Below are positions 37,132 through 45,901 of a DNA stretch of 64,000 nt, piece after piece (within the stretch, counting starts at the first letter, position 1; every line of letters begins with the position of its first letter). The stretch spans positions 130,978 through 194,977 of the forward strand of contig JBLHLT010000006.1 of the NCBI GenBank assembly GCA_047621325.1, in the 5' to 3' direction. Origin of the DNA: Bermanella sp047621325 (lineage in GTDB: Bacteria > Pseudomonadota > Gammaproteobacteria > Pseudomonadales > Oceanobacteraceae). The position numbers and the translations under genes were made by a program. Below the pieces are notes generated by a model, which did no database searches, was not told the DNA's origin, and was given only the letters and a program-made list of their open reading frames with translations.

Positions 37132-39135
37132 CTATGCTCGTTGTACTGATTTTTTCCGTTTATCTCTATCGAATTTTTCAAAATTTGCTATTTTTCTCTG
37201 TTTTTCAGTTATATTGGCTCCCGACAAATTAGTAATATTTAATCTCGTACCTTCAAGTTTCGCATTTTTTAAGTTTGAATCAGAAAGGTTGGCAGCCCTA
37301 AAATCGGACTTAGTTAGGTCTGCCTCTTCAAAATTCGCATTAATACAAGTAGAATTTCTAAAGTCTGAAAAGCTCAATTGAGCCATTTTAAAATTTGAGT
37401 TATCAAAAGAAGACTCAAACAAGCTTGAATCTCTCATTTTAACATTTCTAAAATCAACATCGTCAAAATTTGAATAGCTAGCACTGACACTATTTAAATT
37501 AGCATCCTTAAGATTTGCCATACTAAAAATAGTATGATTTAAGTTCGCCTCAAAAAGGTTCGCTCCTTTAAGGTTAACTCCTTTAAGGTTCGCCTTCGAT
37601 AAATTTGCTCCCTGTAGATTAACTCCTTGCAAATCAGCTCCTTGAAGATCAGCCCCCTCTAAATTAGCCATTTTCATATCAACACCATTTAACAAAGCGT
37701 TTCTTAAAATAGAAGAATCTAATGATGCGTAACTTAAATCTATATCCTTTAATTGATTATTATTGGTAATTTTAAAAGACGACAACAAACGACCTTTTTT
37801 TTCATTATAAAACAGACCAAATTTTCTTTCGTTAACCGTCTTAATAAACGACAACATCTTATCTGTTTTATTAAACGGATCATTATCATCCACAAGAATT
37901 CCTAATTCGATACCATATACAATTAGAAACTCTCTAATACTTAAATGAGAAAAACGAAACTCACCAAACGAGTTACGATTGAGAAGTGAGTTTGTACCAA
38001 TATCAATATGATCTATACCCTCAACAACTCGATCAGCTGAATCATCCAACAAAATGATATTATATTTATTATGGCATAACTGAGTTATATGCTTTAAAGC
38101 AACCGTATAAGTATTTTGTCTCTGCATTGTCTCTGCCAACCAAATGCATGCCTTAAGCAGATCATCCCTTTTAACTTCTCTATCATGGTATTTTCGTAAT
38201 TTGATCACCTCACGATTCAGCCAAGTTTCAACAAGACCTTTATAGAGGTCATATTCTGTTGCTCCCTCCCTATGGCTTTCTAACAAAGTATCAACATGCG
38301 CTAACAAAAATGGACGAAATTGCAATGAATCTATACTTTTAATTGCTTGTTTTGCATCATATTGCTTTTGATCTACAAATTTATTAAATATAAATTTTAA
38401 TCTTTTTGGATATCGCCTCTGCAAATATTTATCTACCTGTTGATCAGTAAACAAAGAAAGATATATTAATGGGCACTCATAATTATTAAATGATATTTTA
38501 CCTATTGTATTGAAAGCAGATTCAGCAGTCTCAGGAAAAAACTGTGTCCTGCAAGTTATGATAACTCTATAAAAACAAGTTGTAGCCTCTAATATCTTAG
38601 TCAACCTTTCAATTGTACCTCCTTGCTTACACTGAACATCTTCATCCAATGAATCCAACAAAAGAATTGTTTTAGACTTATTATTTATTTTACTTATATC
38701 ACTCAAAGTATTAGAACCCAACTTTAAGAGCTCACAATTATACTCCTTTGGCCAAAACGCCATTAAATGACTCAATTTCAACATCATCATTAGCGAGGTT
38801 TTTCCCATACCTGCATCAGCAAGTATAAACATTTGACTTCCACCATCTTTATTAATAATTTTTCTATCGAAAAAGTTATTAATAGTTTTAAAAACTTTCG
38901 CCCTTATAGAAGATATAGTTTCATCTTCAATTTCATCCGCTGGGTTTACTTGTTGACAATCTGGTTGGATGTAAAATTTAGCAAGTGATTCACAATCACC
39001 AAAAATATCATTAATATTTATCAGCTCTTTATTTCTACTATCTGATCTATTTTTTAATATTTTCGTTAATCTACCTAACAAACTAGAAGCAAGCTTAGTA
39101 GTAATAAAACTTGTCCCTTCCATAATCACCACCAT
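37132..39135 (-). CDS. NACHT-type NTPase with C-terminal pentapeptide repeats
   Basis: 667 residues. After about 95 N-terminal residues comes a P-loop (ILADAGMGKTSLM, Walker A at about 109-114) and a Walker B TILLLDSLDED (about 157-167) whose extra acidic residues are typical of NACHT STAND NTPases. A helical middle part (about 200-460) follows, then about 170 residues of pentapeptide repeats of the A(D/N)LxG type (ADLQGADLQGVNLQGANL), which form a right-handed beta-helix, and a basic tail. NACHT proteins of this kind can be stand-alone phage sensors. The gene is more AT-rich than the neighbouring core genes, stands alone and sits between repeats, consistent with transfer. The start may be the ATG at 39135 or the one at 39123. 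Confidence 0.82.
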   Translation of the reverse strand: MVVIMEGTSFITTKLASSLLGRLTKILKNRSDSRNKELININDIFGDCESLAKFYIQPDCQQVNPADEIEDETISSIRAKVFKTINNFFDRKIINKDGGSQMFILADAGMGKTSLMMMLKLSHLMAFWPKEYNCELLKLGSNTLSDISKINNKSKTILLLDSLDEDVQCKQGGTIERLTKILEATTCFYRVIITCRTQFFPETAESAFNTIGKISFNNYECPLIYLSLFTDQQVDKYLQRRYPKRLKFIFNKFVDQKQYDAKQAIKSIDSLQFRPFLLAHVDTLLESHREGATEYDLYKGLVETWLNREVIKLRKYHDREVKRDDLLKACIWLAETMQRQNTYTVALKHITQLCHNKYNIILLDDSADRVVEGIDHIDIGTNSLLNRNSFGEFRFSHLSIREFLIVYGIELGILVDDNDPFNKTDKMLSFIKTVNERKFGLFYNEKKGRLLSSFKITNNNQLKDIDLSYASLDSSILRNALLNGVDMKMANLEGADLQGADLQGVNLQGANLSKANLKGVNLKGANLFEANLNHTIFSMANLKDANLNSVSASYSNFDDVDFRNVKMRDSSLFESSFDNSNFKMAQLSFSDFRNSTCINANFEEADLTKSDFRAANLSDSNLKNAKLEGTRLNITNLSGANITEKQRKIANFEKFDRDKRKKSVQRA

Positions 39136-39586
39136 TCCACAAATTTTAGCCCGTAGGTCGGAAAAGCGTAGCGCCTTTCGACATTAAATTATTTAAAAAC
39201 CATTACTTTCAATGCTTCTAAATATTGACCATAAATCATATACAACATCACAATTGACATTAAAACATAGGAAGGCACTACCCTTTTCGATCTGCCCAGC
39301 CCAATTTAATACAAAAGTGACCCAGTACCAACCGAAAACCAAACCCGTTTCGATAACAAAATGCGGCATTTACCAGCCACTACAACCAAATCGTCCCGAT
39401 CATCCCATAAGAGACGAGCGGCTTGTCCGGCGCCGCGAAGCAGGGCCCGGGATGCAATACCGAGAAAGGAAAACCGTACTAGCCTTAATTTCCAAGTTTG
39501 CAAATACTTCTATAATTCTGACTCTAAAAATAACGCACACAGAGTGTCCCGAGAACGAGGTGAGTGCCTTGGGTATGCGCTCAATA
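39136..39586. other. Non-coding stretch with a GC-rich island
   Basis: About 450 bases upstream of the NACHT gene. Short overlapping frames exist on both strands but none has a ribosome site or recognisable product. Positions 39405-39470 are clearly richer in GC than the flanks and contain GGCGCCGCG and GGGCCCGGG palindromes, so a decayed repeat or a fragment of transferred DNA is likely. The NACHT promoter should lie in the right part of 39136-39250. Confidence 0.5.
39301..39317. repeat. Left copy of a 17-base direct repeat
   Basis: CCAATTTAATACAAAAG; a copy with one mismatch (CCAATCTAATACAAAAG) lies at 40837-40853. The pair brackets the frameshifted acetyltransferase and the UDG-like gene. 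Confidence 0.5.
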
Positions 39587-40083
39587 TCACGCACGAGTAT
39601 ACCCCCACAAGTCTAGCTTATACACCCCATACTCCACCCCAAAAACCGGATCGATATTTTTAAACTTCTCAAACCCCATACGTTGATATATAGCCAAAGC
39701 AATTTCCATAATCGGGCTGGTATGTAAACCAATGGTTTTTACCTGTGATTGCTTTGCATGTTCGATACAGGCTTCGGTTAATGCCCTGCCAAGACCTTTA
39801 CCGCGAGCTTCTGTCGATACCACTAGCATTCGGATAGCGGCCCATGTTTTATCAAAATGGCTGCTAGGATTATCATTAGGTGGCACCAACGCCACACCGC
39901 CTACGATATTACCATTATCTTCTGCTACAAATAGGTTGGCCGATTCTGCAAGGTTAGCCATTTTGCCTACGGCCGTGATTAACGAATGCCAATCTGAATA
40001 GTGGTGTTCAAATTGCGAAAAGGCTTCAACCGCTACTTGGTTAAGCGGCCCTGAGTCTTCAGGTTTGAAAGGTCGATGTGCAT
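39587..40083 (-). pseudogene. GNAT acetyltransferase with a 5' frameshift
   Basis: The intact frame gives 124 residues from an ATG at 39961, with the acetyl-CoA loop EARGKGLGRAL and a C-terminal YQRMGF strand. The same frame continues 38 codons further upstream without any start codon and still reads like a GNAT N-terminus (RPFKPEDSGPLNQVAVEAF). An ATG at 40083 in another frame reads MHI, and adding one base at about 40074 would join it as MHIRPFKPEDSG, the expected start. So a single-base deletion has probably broken the gene; a sequencing error is the alternative. No substrate can be named. Confidence 0.75.
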
Positions 40084-40113
40084 TTAAAGTTTAAGTACTT
40101 TTAATTTGACCAT

Positions 40114-40797
40114 TTAAAGCTGGTTCAATTGAGTTTCATTGTTTTTTTCGGTTACATCTAGAATTTCACGCACGGCATCTATTAGACCATAAGTCAGTAA
40201 TGAATTTTGCACTCTTGCTTCAGGGTGAACATAAATAATAACAGGGTTATTTTGAGTATTTAAAAACCACTTAATACCTCTTGTAGTTGTAAATACTTCT
40301 GATTGATTTAACCCTAATACATGGCGTAAAGCCCACCCAGTGCCACCACAAATGGTTAAATCTGGCTTATAGAGTTCATATTGCTTTTTGATAAATTGCT
40401 TGTCTTCCTCTACAGCTTTATCAAAACTTGCTTTAACCGTCGTATGGGTGCCGGGAGATTTTTTTAAATTCATGGAGCAAATTGATCTGAGTGTTTCTAC
40501 ACGATCATCGTGTGAAATAGATTCAAGTTCACTCCAATTAATGTCTTCTTGATTGTTTTGGATGCAATTTATCCAGCGAGTGATATTGTCCCATGTTTGT
40601 GGCCTTGCACCATCACGAATAAATGCGCGTAAATCCCAACCACCACCATCTAGATCATTAACCTCTTTCAACACGAAGCACAATTTAATATGGGAGTTTA
40701 AATATTCCGTTTCTGAAACCACACCATCTGATACAAAACCCGTTCGACTGCCACGCCATTCTTCAAATAATTCTGATTCTTTTTGACTTATCCCCAT
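40114..40797 (-). CDS. Hypothetical protein with UDG-like motif layout, paralogue of 62908-63552
   Basis: 227 residues. By eye about half of the residues match the protein at 62908-63552. Shared blocks are FEEWRGSRTGFVSDG, CFVLKEVNDLDGGGWDLR, NLKKSPGTHTT, DLTICGGTG and HPEARV. The order of an N-terminal GGG-containing loop, a central strand ending ICGGTG and a C-terminal HPxxR resembles the motif layout of the uracil-DNA glycosylase superfamily (water-activating loop, central strand, HPSP-type DNA loop); that is inference. It has no attC site beside it, unlike its paralogue. The downstream neighbour is the frameshifted GNAT. Function unknown. Confidence 0.75.
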   Translation of the reverse strand: MGISQKESELFEEWRGSRTGFVSDGVVSETEYLNSHIKLCFVLKEVNDLDGGGWDLRAFIRDGARPQTWDNITRWINCIQNNQEDINWSELESISHDDRVETLRSICSMNLKKSPGTHTTVKASFDKAVEEDKQFIKKQYELYKPDLTICGGTGWALRHVLGLNQSEVFTTTRGIKWFLNTQNNPVIIYVHPEARVQNSLLTYGLIDAVREILDVTEKNNETQLNQL

Positions 40798-40836
40798 AAT
40801 CCCTCAACATATTTGTGCATTCCTAGGTAAGTCATA

Positions 40837-40853
40837 CCAATCTAATACAAAAG
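40837..40853. repeat. Right copy of a 17-base direct repeat
   Basis: CCAATCTAATACAAAAG, one mismatch from 39301-39317. It lies about 40 bases upstream of the UDG-like gene. Confidence 0.5.
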
Positions 40854-40983
40854 ACCAATCAAGCCAACCTGAACGGTTATTCATCTGAGTATTCTTTGAA
40901 TCCTTCTCTATTTGAAAACCCTTTTGTCATTCCTATGATTCATCAGTATCCTTAGCCCCTCTTTCACCTATTGGTTAACTGCT

Positions 40984-42225
40984 TTGTTGCGTTTATTGGT
41001 TTTATTCATTGGCACTTGGATAGGCTTTGGCTTGCTGGCGTTTCATTCGGCACATGCCGAAAGTGCTGCCAATATTGAAAGCGCGCAACAATCCATTGAA
41101 GACTTACCCGAGTTGAATCAAGCTGAGCACTCTCTCGTTACTCAAGCTAATCAGCAAACAAACTACTTTTATTTTGGCCAGCGATATGGCTCGGAGGCGC
41201 AATTTGGCCCAATGAATGTTTGGACAAATGTCGGCCTAGTCGTACCAGGACGATTGGGTACACAACCCCAGTTAGATGAGGTCAATTACGCCCAAGGTTG
41301 GAAACAATTAAAAAGCAGCTTAACTCATCAAGATGATGTATTTGATGAATCCGGTGGTACCGAGGCGTCGTTAAAAAAAGAGTTTATTCCTTTTGCTCAT
41401 CCATCTGGTGCTTGGCTGCCCAATTATTTTTTGCACTTGCTAGGCGAAGGCATGCTTTCACGCAAACTGGAGGAATATTACTTAAGCCAAGACAACACCA
41501 CACCGCTACAGGCTAAAGTAAAAGCCATTGTTACACTGGTAGCGGCGCAAGCAACAAACGAAGTGGTTGAATATGAATTACCATGGGAGCAACGCTTAGA
41601 TCCATTAGCAGACTTTTATTTTAATCTAGCAGGCATCATTGCCTTTTCATTTGACGAGGTGGCGCAATTATTTAGTAATGACTACCTCGATTATTACTAT
41701 TGGCCCGGGCAACCGATAATTGACGTGCAAGATGGCGCGATATTTAACCAAGGTGAACAATATTATTTTCGAAGCCATTTGGGTTTTAATACGGATGCAA
41801 GCTTGGCCATTATCAGTGGCATGCCCGCTACAGGCTTAGGTGTTTCATATCCGATAAATCACGACGATCAGATCAGCGTATTATTCGCAACCGATGTCAT
41901 CGTCAGTCATCCCCATGCAACCGTTGAGCAGCTAGAACGCGGCACTGATTTCACGGCCCGCGAAATAGCAAAACTATACAACCAATCATTAAATGCCTAC
42001 TGGGACCGTAAAGGCTCACTCATGGGCAGCCTCGCCGTCAGCTATGACCCTATTTATCAAATAAGCCTCAACCTCTACCCTCAACAATACCCACACCTGA
42101 GCATTGGCGGATTTTCTCTCGGCGATGTCGGCATTGGCGGCTATTTAATCGCCTCTCAAGGGGGGGCAAATAGTATTGGCATCACCTTTAGCTTCGCCCC
42201 TGTTATGCTTGGGTTACGCCGTTAA
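40984..42225 (+). CDS. Exported hypothetical protein, probably outer-membrane
   Basis: 413 residues from a TTG at 40984; a second TTG follows at once, and the frame has no ATG or GTG upstream before a stop, so a TTG start is likely. The first 26 residues are a Sec signal peptide ending AHAE. The C-terminal half has alternating amphipathic strands (GSLMGSLAVSYDPIYQISL, then SIGGFSLGDVGIGGYLIA) and ends in LGLRR, compatible with a partial beta-barrel. I do not recognise a family. It stands between accessory genes and the small TPR-like gene. Confidence 0.65.
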   Translation: MLRLLVLFIGTWIGFGLLAFHSAHAESAANIESAQQSIEDLPELNQAEHSLVTQANQQTNYFYFGQRYGSEAQFGPMNVWTNVGLVVPGRLGTQPQLDEVNYAQGWKQLKSSLTHQDDVFDESGGTEASLKKEFIPFAHPSGAWLPNYFLHLLGEGMLSRKLEEYYLSQDNTTPLQAKVKAIVTLVAAQATNEVVEYELPWEQRLDPLADFYFNLAGIIAFSFDEVAQLFSNDYLDYYYWPGQPIIDVQDGAIFNQGEQYYFRSHLGFNTDASLAIISGMPATGLGVSYPINHDDQISVLFATDVIVSHPHATVEQLERGTDFTAREIAKLYNQSLNAYWDRKGSLMGSLAVSYDPIYQISLNLYPQQYPHLSIGGFSLGDVGIGGYLIASQGGANSIGITFSFAPVMLGLRR

Positions 42226-42357
42226 ACAGTGCTTTATGCCTAATATTTTGATAGAAGCGCGCCCTTCATAACTTCTAAATATATATAAAATATCTCGATT
42301 CAGCCTGCCTTATGCAAAGCCTTGTCTATACTAAACAAAGGAAAGGAAGGGGGAATT

Positions 42358-42714
42358 ATGTGGTTATCACTGGAAAAATGGGTTGCCCGCTATCATGCTT
42401 ATCAAGCAAGAGCACATTACAAACGCCAACGATATGCATTGTGCTTACACTATCTGCATGCATTATCGAACTGGGATAAGCAATTCTTAAACAACCCAAT
42501 GTACGCAGGCTACATGGCCATATGTCATTATCAGTTAAAGCATTGGGACAACATCACAGAAGAAGTAGAAACCGCGTTATTTTTGCTACGCCGTTATGTC
42601 GATGACGATAAGGATGCATTAATTTTATGGCAAGATTTAAAAAGCCACCTTGCGGACTTACGCTACGTAACCCCTAACAATTTAGGCTTAAAAAAAGTTG
42701 GCGGTATTTTATAA
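42358..42714 (+). CDS. Small helical (TPR-like) hypothetical protein
   Basis: 118 residues from the ATG at 42358, with AAGGGGG at a proper distance; the frame runs 12 codons further upstream without a ribosome site. Helical pairs such as YKRQRYALCLHYLHALSNWD and MAICHYQLKHWDNITEEVET resemble tetratricopeptide repeats. It has no signal peptide. Function unknown. A shared terminator follows. Confidence 0.65.
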   Translation: MWLSLEKWVARYHAYQARAHYKRQRYALCLHYLHALSNWDKQFLNNPMYAGYMAICHYQLKHWDNITEEVETALFLLRRYVDDDKDALILWQDLKSHLADLRYVTPNNLGLKKVGGIL

Positions 42715-42715
42715 T

Positions 42716-42748
42716 AAAAAACACGAGATTTTTTCGTGTTTTTTTATT
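42716..42748. terminator. Bidirectional terminator
   Basis: AAAACACGA and TCGTGTTTT form a stem around GATTTTT, with T-runs on both strands. It lies between the convergent TPR-like gene and the DSD1-type enzyme gene and can serve both. Confidence 0.8.
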
Positions 42749-42751
42749 TGA

Positions 42752-44053
42752 CTAACCGTGCAGCACTGGCCAGCGAGCGCTAAGCGCTCCATTTTCATAT
42801 ACTAAAATATCACCAAACTGTAATAACACTGATTCAGATTGCGTAGGCCTTAAAAAAATATAATCATCCTCTTGTAACTCAATACTCACAGAGCCGTTAT
42901 ACATTTCTTGATTACTTGAACGACCATATACAGGATTCAAAGTTAACCCTTTTGGTGACACGGGGTTCGCTTTCCAGTAGCCCCCATAAGCAAAAAATGT
43001 CTTTTGCCAGTTTTGATTCCACAAAGCCATCACTTTACCCAGCCCAGACACACCGGGAATGTGCGTTTCATTGAGTATTTTTAAAACAGGACTAGCAATA
43101 AATACCGCAGGGGTATGATCCATTAGTGTTGGTAAATCAAAATCAGATGGTTTCACCAAACACGAACCGGCACTTAATTCGTTCATGGGCCAGCTGGTTG
43201 CGTCACCTTCATTATAAAGCTGATACGTTGGGCTACCCGCTGCATTTAATGTTAAATCTTGCACGCTGCGCTTTAAATAAAGCTCGGTTAAATTAATGTA
43301 ATGTTGATAGCTCGCCATGGCGTCATCACGATGCCCTATGGCGTCGCCTGGCACTTTACCAATATGCGGCTCATACCCCATAAAACCAGACAGTGTTAAA
43401 AACGCACTTTTTTCAATCAGTTCTAACATCGCGATCAATTCGTTATCATTGTTAACACCACCACGATGCAAGCCCACATCCAATTCAATATTTATATTTA
43501 ACGGCGTAACACTTGTACGAGCAAAATCTTCATATTGAACTAGTCGCTTTTTAGAATCCAATAGCCACTGTAATTGAGCTTGAGGCTTAAAAGTCGATTC
43601 TGTATTCACAAGGGTTTTATAAAAAGACTTAACCGCTGCTATAGGCATGGGCTTGCCCATCAAAACATCCGCATCTTGGATATCTCGCACAATAGCCGTT
43701 AAGAATGGCTGATGAAATACCATTATCTTTTTCGTGTTGGCCTGCGCCATTGTCCACTTTAATATCTCGATTGACGGCAGTGATTTAGCAACAATACGGT
43801 AGCCGAAACGGCCGCTTAAATGAGTCGTTACTGTTTTAATGTTTTTCGCCATTACGGTTTTATCAACCACCAGTGACGGTGTCGATACATCCTGTAAATG
43901 CAGTGCCTGACTTAACGCTTGAAAGTACGCATTATGATTTTTTTCACCCATGTCCTTTGGCCTTACCCAAGCAAGACCGCCTAAGGCTATTGATGCCACA
44001 CCGACTTTCATTAAACTGCGTCGTGACAAACCTTTACTAGAGTCCTGACTCAT
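42752..44053 (-). CDS. Tat-exported DSD1/alanine-racemase-fold PLP enzyme
   Basis: 433 residues. The N-terminus has a twin-arginine signal (SRRSLMKVGVASIALGGLA, residues 10-28). The rest is a DSD1-type enzyme: an alanine-racemase-like TIM barrel with the PLP lysine K90 in YRIVAKSLPS, then a D-serine-dehydratase-like C-terminal domain. Relatives include D-threonine aldolase and D-serine dehydratase, which act on D-3-hydroxy amino acids. A Tat signal fits a cofactor-loaded enzyme exported folded. It is the last gene of the operon with a cytochrome c and an ALO-type oxidase. The substrate is unknown; the His and Cys metal ligands typical of the C-terminal domain are not obvious to me. Confidence 0.8.
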   Translation of the reverse strand: MSQDSSKGLSRRSLMKVGVASIALGGLAWVRPKDMGEKNHNAYFQALSQALHLQDVSTPSLVVDKTVMAKNIKTVTTHLSGRFGYRIVAKSLPSIEILKWTMAQANTKKIMVFHQPFLTAIVRDIQDADVLMGKPMPIAAVKSFYKTLVNTESTFKPQAQLQWLLDSKKRLVQYEDFARTSVTPLNINIELDVGLHRGGVNNDNELIAMLELIEKSAFLTLSGFMGYEPHIGKVPGDAIGHRDDAMASYQHYINLTELYLKRSVQDLTLNAAGSPTYQLYNEGDATSWPMNELSAGSCLVKPSDFDLPTLMDHTPAVFIASPVLKILNETHIPGVSGLGKVMALWNQNWQKTFFAYGGYWKANPVSPKGLTLNPVYGRSSNQEMYNGSVSIELQEDDYIFLRPTQSESVLLQFGDILVYENGALSARWPVLHG

Positions 44054-44081
44054 AGGTCACCTTTCAACTATTATTTTGATT

Positions 44082-45443
44082 TTAAGCGTTAAATAATGAA
44101 GATAAATAAGGGTTTAAAAACTGGCCGCGAGGATCAAGCCGCTGTCTAACGTCTTTAAAGTCTTGCCAGTGTGCGTAATGCTGTGAAAACTGCTTAGCGT
44201 TCATTGTATTCAGTTTCCCCCAATGTGGGCGCCCATGATATTTTTGCATAATGGGTTCAATGGCGGCAAACATGCCTTGATACTCTTCTTTATGATAACG
44301 ATGTACCGCTATCGAACAGGTTTCGCGGCCATTAAATGGACTTAACCAAATATCATCACTTTTTATAAAGCGCACTTCGAACGGGAAAAATACTTCAGGA
44401 AATTGTGATTCAACCACATGCCGAATCTCTCTAAAAGCTTGAATCATGTGTTCGCGTGGTAAGTGATATTCCATTTCATTAAAACGGACATTGCGTTCGC
44501 TGGCATAGTTTTGCCAGCTATTGGCCACATTCACTTCCTTGGGCAAGGTTTTCATATACGTACCCAGTACCAATTCACGTAGTTTTGGGCTCCAGCTTAA
44601 AATATCGCGCGCCGTTTTCAAATCTTCAGCGCCATCGTTTTGATCAAGCTTTTCAACGCTGGTTATATCTTCATCAGTAATATTTTGTACATCAATAAAA
44701 CCCATACCCGTAAAGGGTAAAAAATAAAACTCAAAATTACGATTATTATCTGCAAGGGATTCTGCATTTTGTAAAATTTCTTCGATGGGCAACCATGTGG
44801 TTTCGCGCTTTAACTTGTATCGAGCTTGGTTTTGTAATGTCACTTGCGAAACAATACCCAGTGCGCCTAAATTAACGCGGGCGGCATTAAATATATCGTT
44901 ATTTTTTTGTGAATCGCATTCAATCACTTCACCATTGGCTAACACTAGCTGCAAACCTGTTACGTAATTTGACATGCACGCCAATTGTGCTCCAGTACCA
45001 TGAGTGGCCGTTGCAATGGCCCCCGCCAAACTTTGCTCATCAATATCGGGCATGTTAAGTAACGCCTGACCTTGATTTGCTAATGGCTCACCTATATCAC
45101 CTAACCGTGTACCTGCCCACACGGTCGCTTGTTGCTTAACATTATCGACTCGAATTAAACCCGATAATCGGCTCAACGATACAATGGTGTCATCGGTGGG
45201 TACTAACGGCATAAATGAATGCCCAGAACCCACGGGGCGAATCACCCCTTTGCTTTGTTTTAACAAGGCTTGCAATTGCGACAAGTCGGCAGGCGCACTG
45301 CGCGTATTGGGGTAACAAATTTGCGAACCCGACCAGTTTCGCCAAGGCAACGCGGTTTGATTTGCGGCTAATAAATGCGGTGGCAACGCCATTACGGCTG
45401 CGGCCCCCATTAATTGATGTAAAAATGTGCGACGTGATTGCAT
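44082..45443 (-). CDS. Tat-exported FAD oxidoreductase of the ALO/gulonolactone oxidase family
   Basis: 453 residues. A Tat signal (QSRRTFLHQ, residues 2-10) is followed by a VAO-type FAD domain with PVGSGHSFMPL (His75 is where the flavin is usually attached covalently) and ATATHGTG, then the D-arabinono-1,4-lactone-oxidase C-terminal domain with RPHWGKLN. Such enzymes oxidise aldonolactones or alditols. With a cytochrome c encoded just upstream, the enzyme probably works as a periplasmic dehydrogenase passing electrons to it. It lies 28 bases before the DSD1 gene and 24 bases after the cytochrome gene. Confidence 0.85.
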   Translation of the reverse strand: MQSRRTFLHQLMGAAAVMALPPHLLAANQTALPWRNWSGSQICYPNTRSAPADLSQLQALLKQSKGVIRPVGSGHSFMPLVPTDDTIVSLSRLSGLIRVDNVKQQATVWAGTRLGDIGEPLANQGQALLNMPDIDEQSLAGAIATATHGTGAQLACMSNYVTGLQLVLANGEVIECDSQKNNDIFNAARVNLGALGIVSQVTLQNQARYKLKRETTWLPIEEILQNAESLADNNRNFEFYFLPFTGMGFIDVQNITDEDITSVEKLDQNDGAEDLKTARDILSWSPKLRELVLGTYMKTLPKEVNVANSWQNYASERNVRFNEMEYHLPREHMIQAFREIRHVVESQFPEVFFPFEVRFIKSDDIWLSPFNGRETCSIAVHRYHKEEYQGMFAAIEPIMQKYHGRPHWGKLNTMNAKQFSQHYAHWQDFKDVRQRLDPRGQFLNPYLSSLFNA

Positions 45444-45467
45444 AGTATTTTTATTATTACAGTAATC

Positions 45468-45818
45468 TTATTTTTTTTGTTGCGCCATGAAATCAATCAA
45501 AGCATTAAATTGTTCAGCATTACAGTCCATACATAAGCCAAAAGGTGGCATTCCACCAAAACCACTTATGACATTATCGAGTAAGACTTCTCTGCCTTTA
45601 TCTAAGCGCACTTCCCATGCGTAAACGTCGCCAGTTAAAGGGGCTTTCGTGCTTTGTAATATATGGCAATTACGACAACTTCGTTGATAAACTTCATTAA
45701 GGCTTGCGTCAACTGGCTGCAATATTTGTGCATTCGCTAAAAGCTGTGCATCACTTGGGCCTTGTTCGCATGCACTGAGGGTGACGATTAACAACAAGAA
45801 AACGAACGATCTAACCAT
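45468..45818 (-). CDS. Lipoprotein cytochrome c (c5-like)
   Basis: 116 residues. A lipoprotein signal ends with the lipid Cys17 (VTLSAC). The haem site is C48-R-N-C51-H52, the likely axial Met is in FGGMPPFG, and the second Cys pair (CMDC) is found in c5-type cytochromes. It is presumably held on the periplasmic face of a membrane and accepts electrons from the ALO-type oxidase encoded 24 bases downstream. A promoter-like pair precedes it (45856-45883). Confidence 0.87.
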   Translation of the reverse strand: MVRSFVFLLLIVTLSACEQGPSDAQLLANAQILQPVDASLNEVYQRSCRNCHILQSTKAPLTGDVYAWEVRLDKGREVLLDNVISGFGGMPPFGLCMDCNAEQFNALIDFMAQQKK

Positions 45819-45855
45819 GATACACCTTGATTTTATTATTATGTTTAAGGGTGCG

Positions 45856-45883
45856 ATTATTGATGAACAAGGTCAATTGTCAA
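45856..45883 (-). promoter_or_regulatory. Sigma70-like promoter of the cytochrome-ALO-DSD1 operon
   Basis: On the minus strand TTGACA (45883-45878), a 16-base spacer and AATAAT (45861-45856), about 40 bases before the cytochrome start codon. Confidence 0.55.
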
Positions 45884-45901
45884 TTTGGCCAATATCAATA
45901 C

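Noticed and set aside
39212..39663. Several overlapping frames of 60-134 codons on both strands
   Set aside because: They conflict with each other, lack ribosome sites and lie in a GC-rich repeat-like patch; none reads like a protein.
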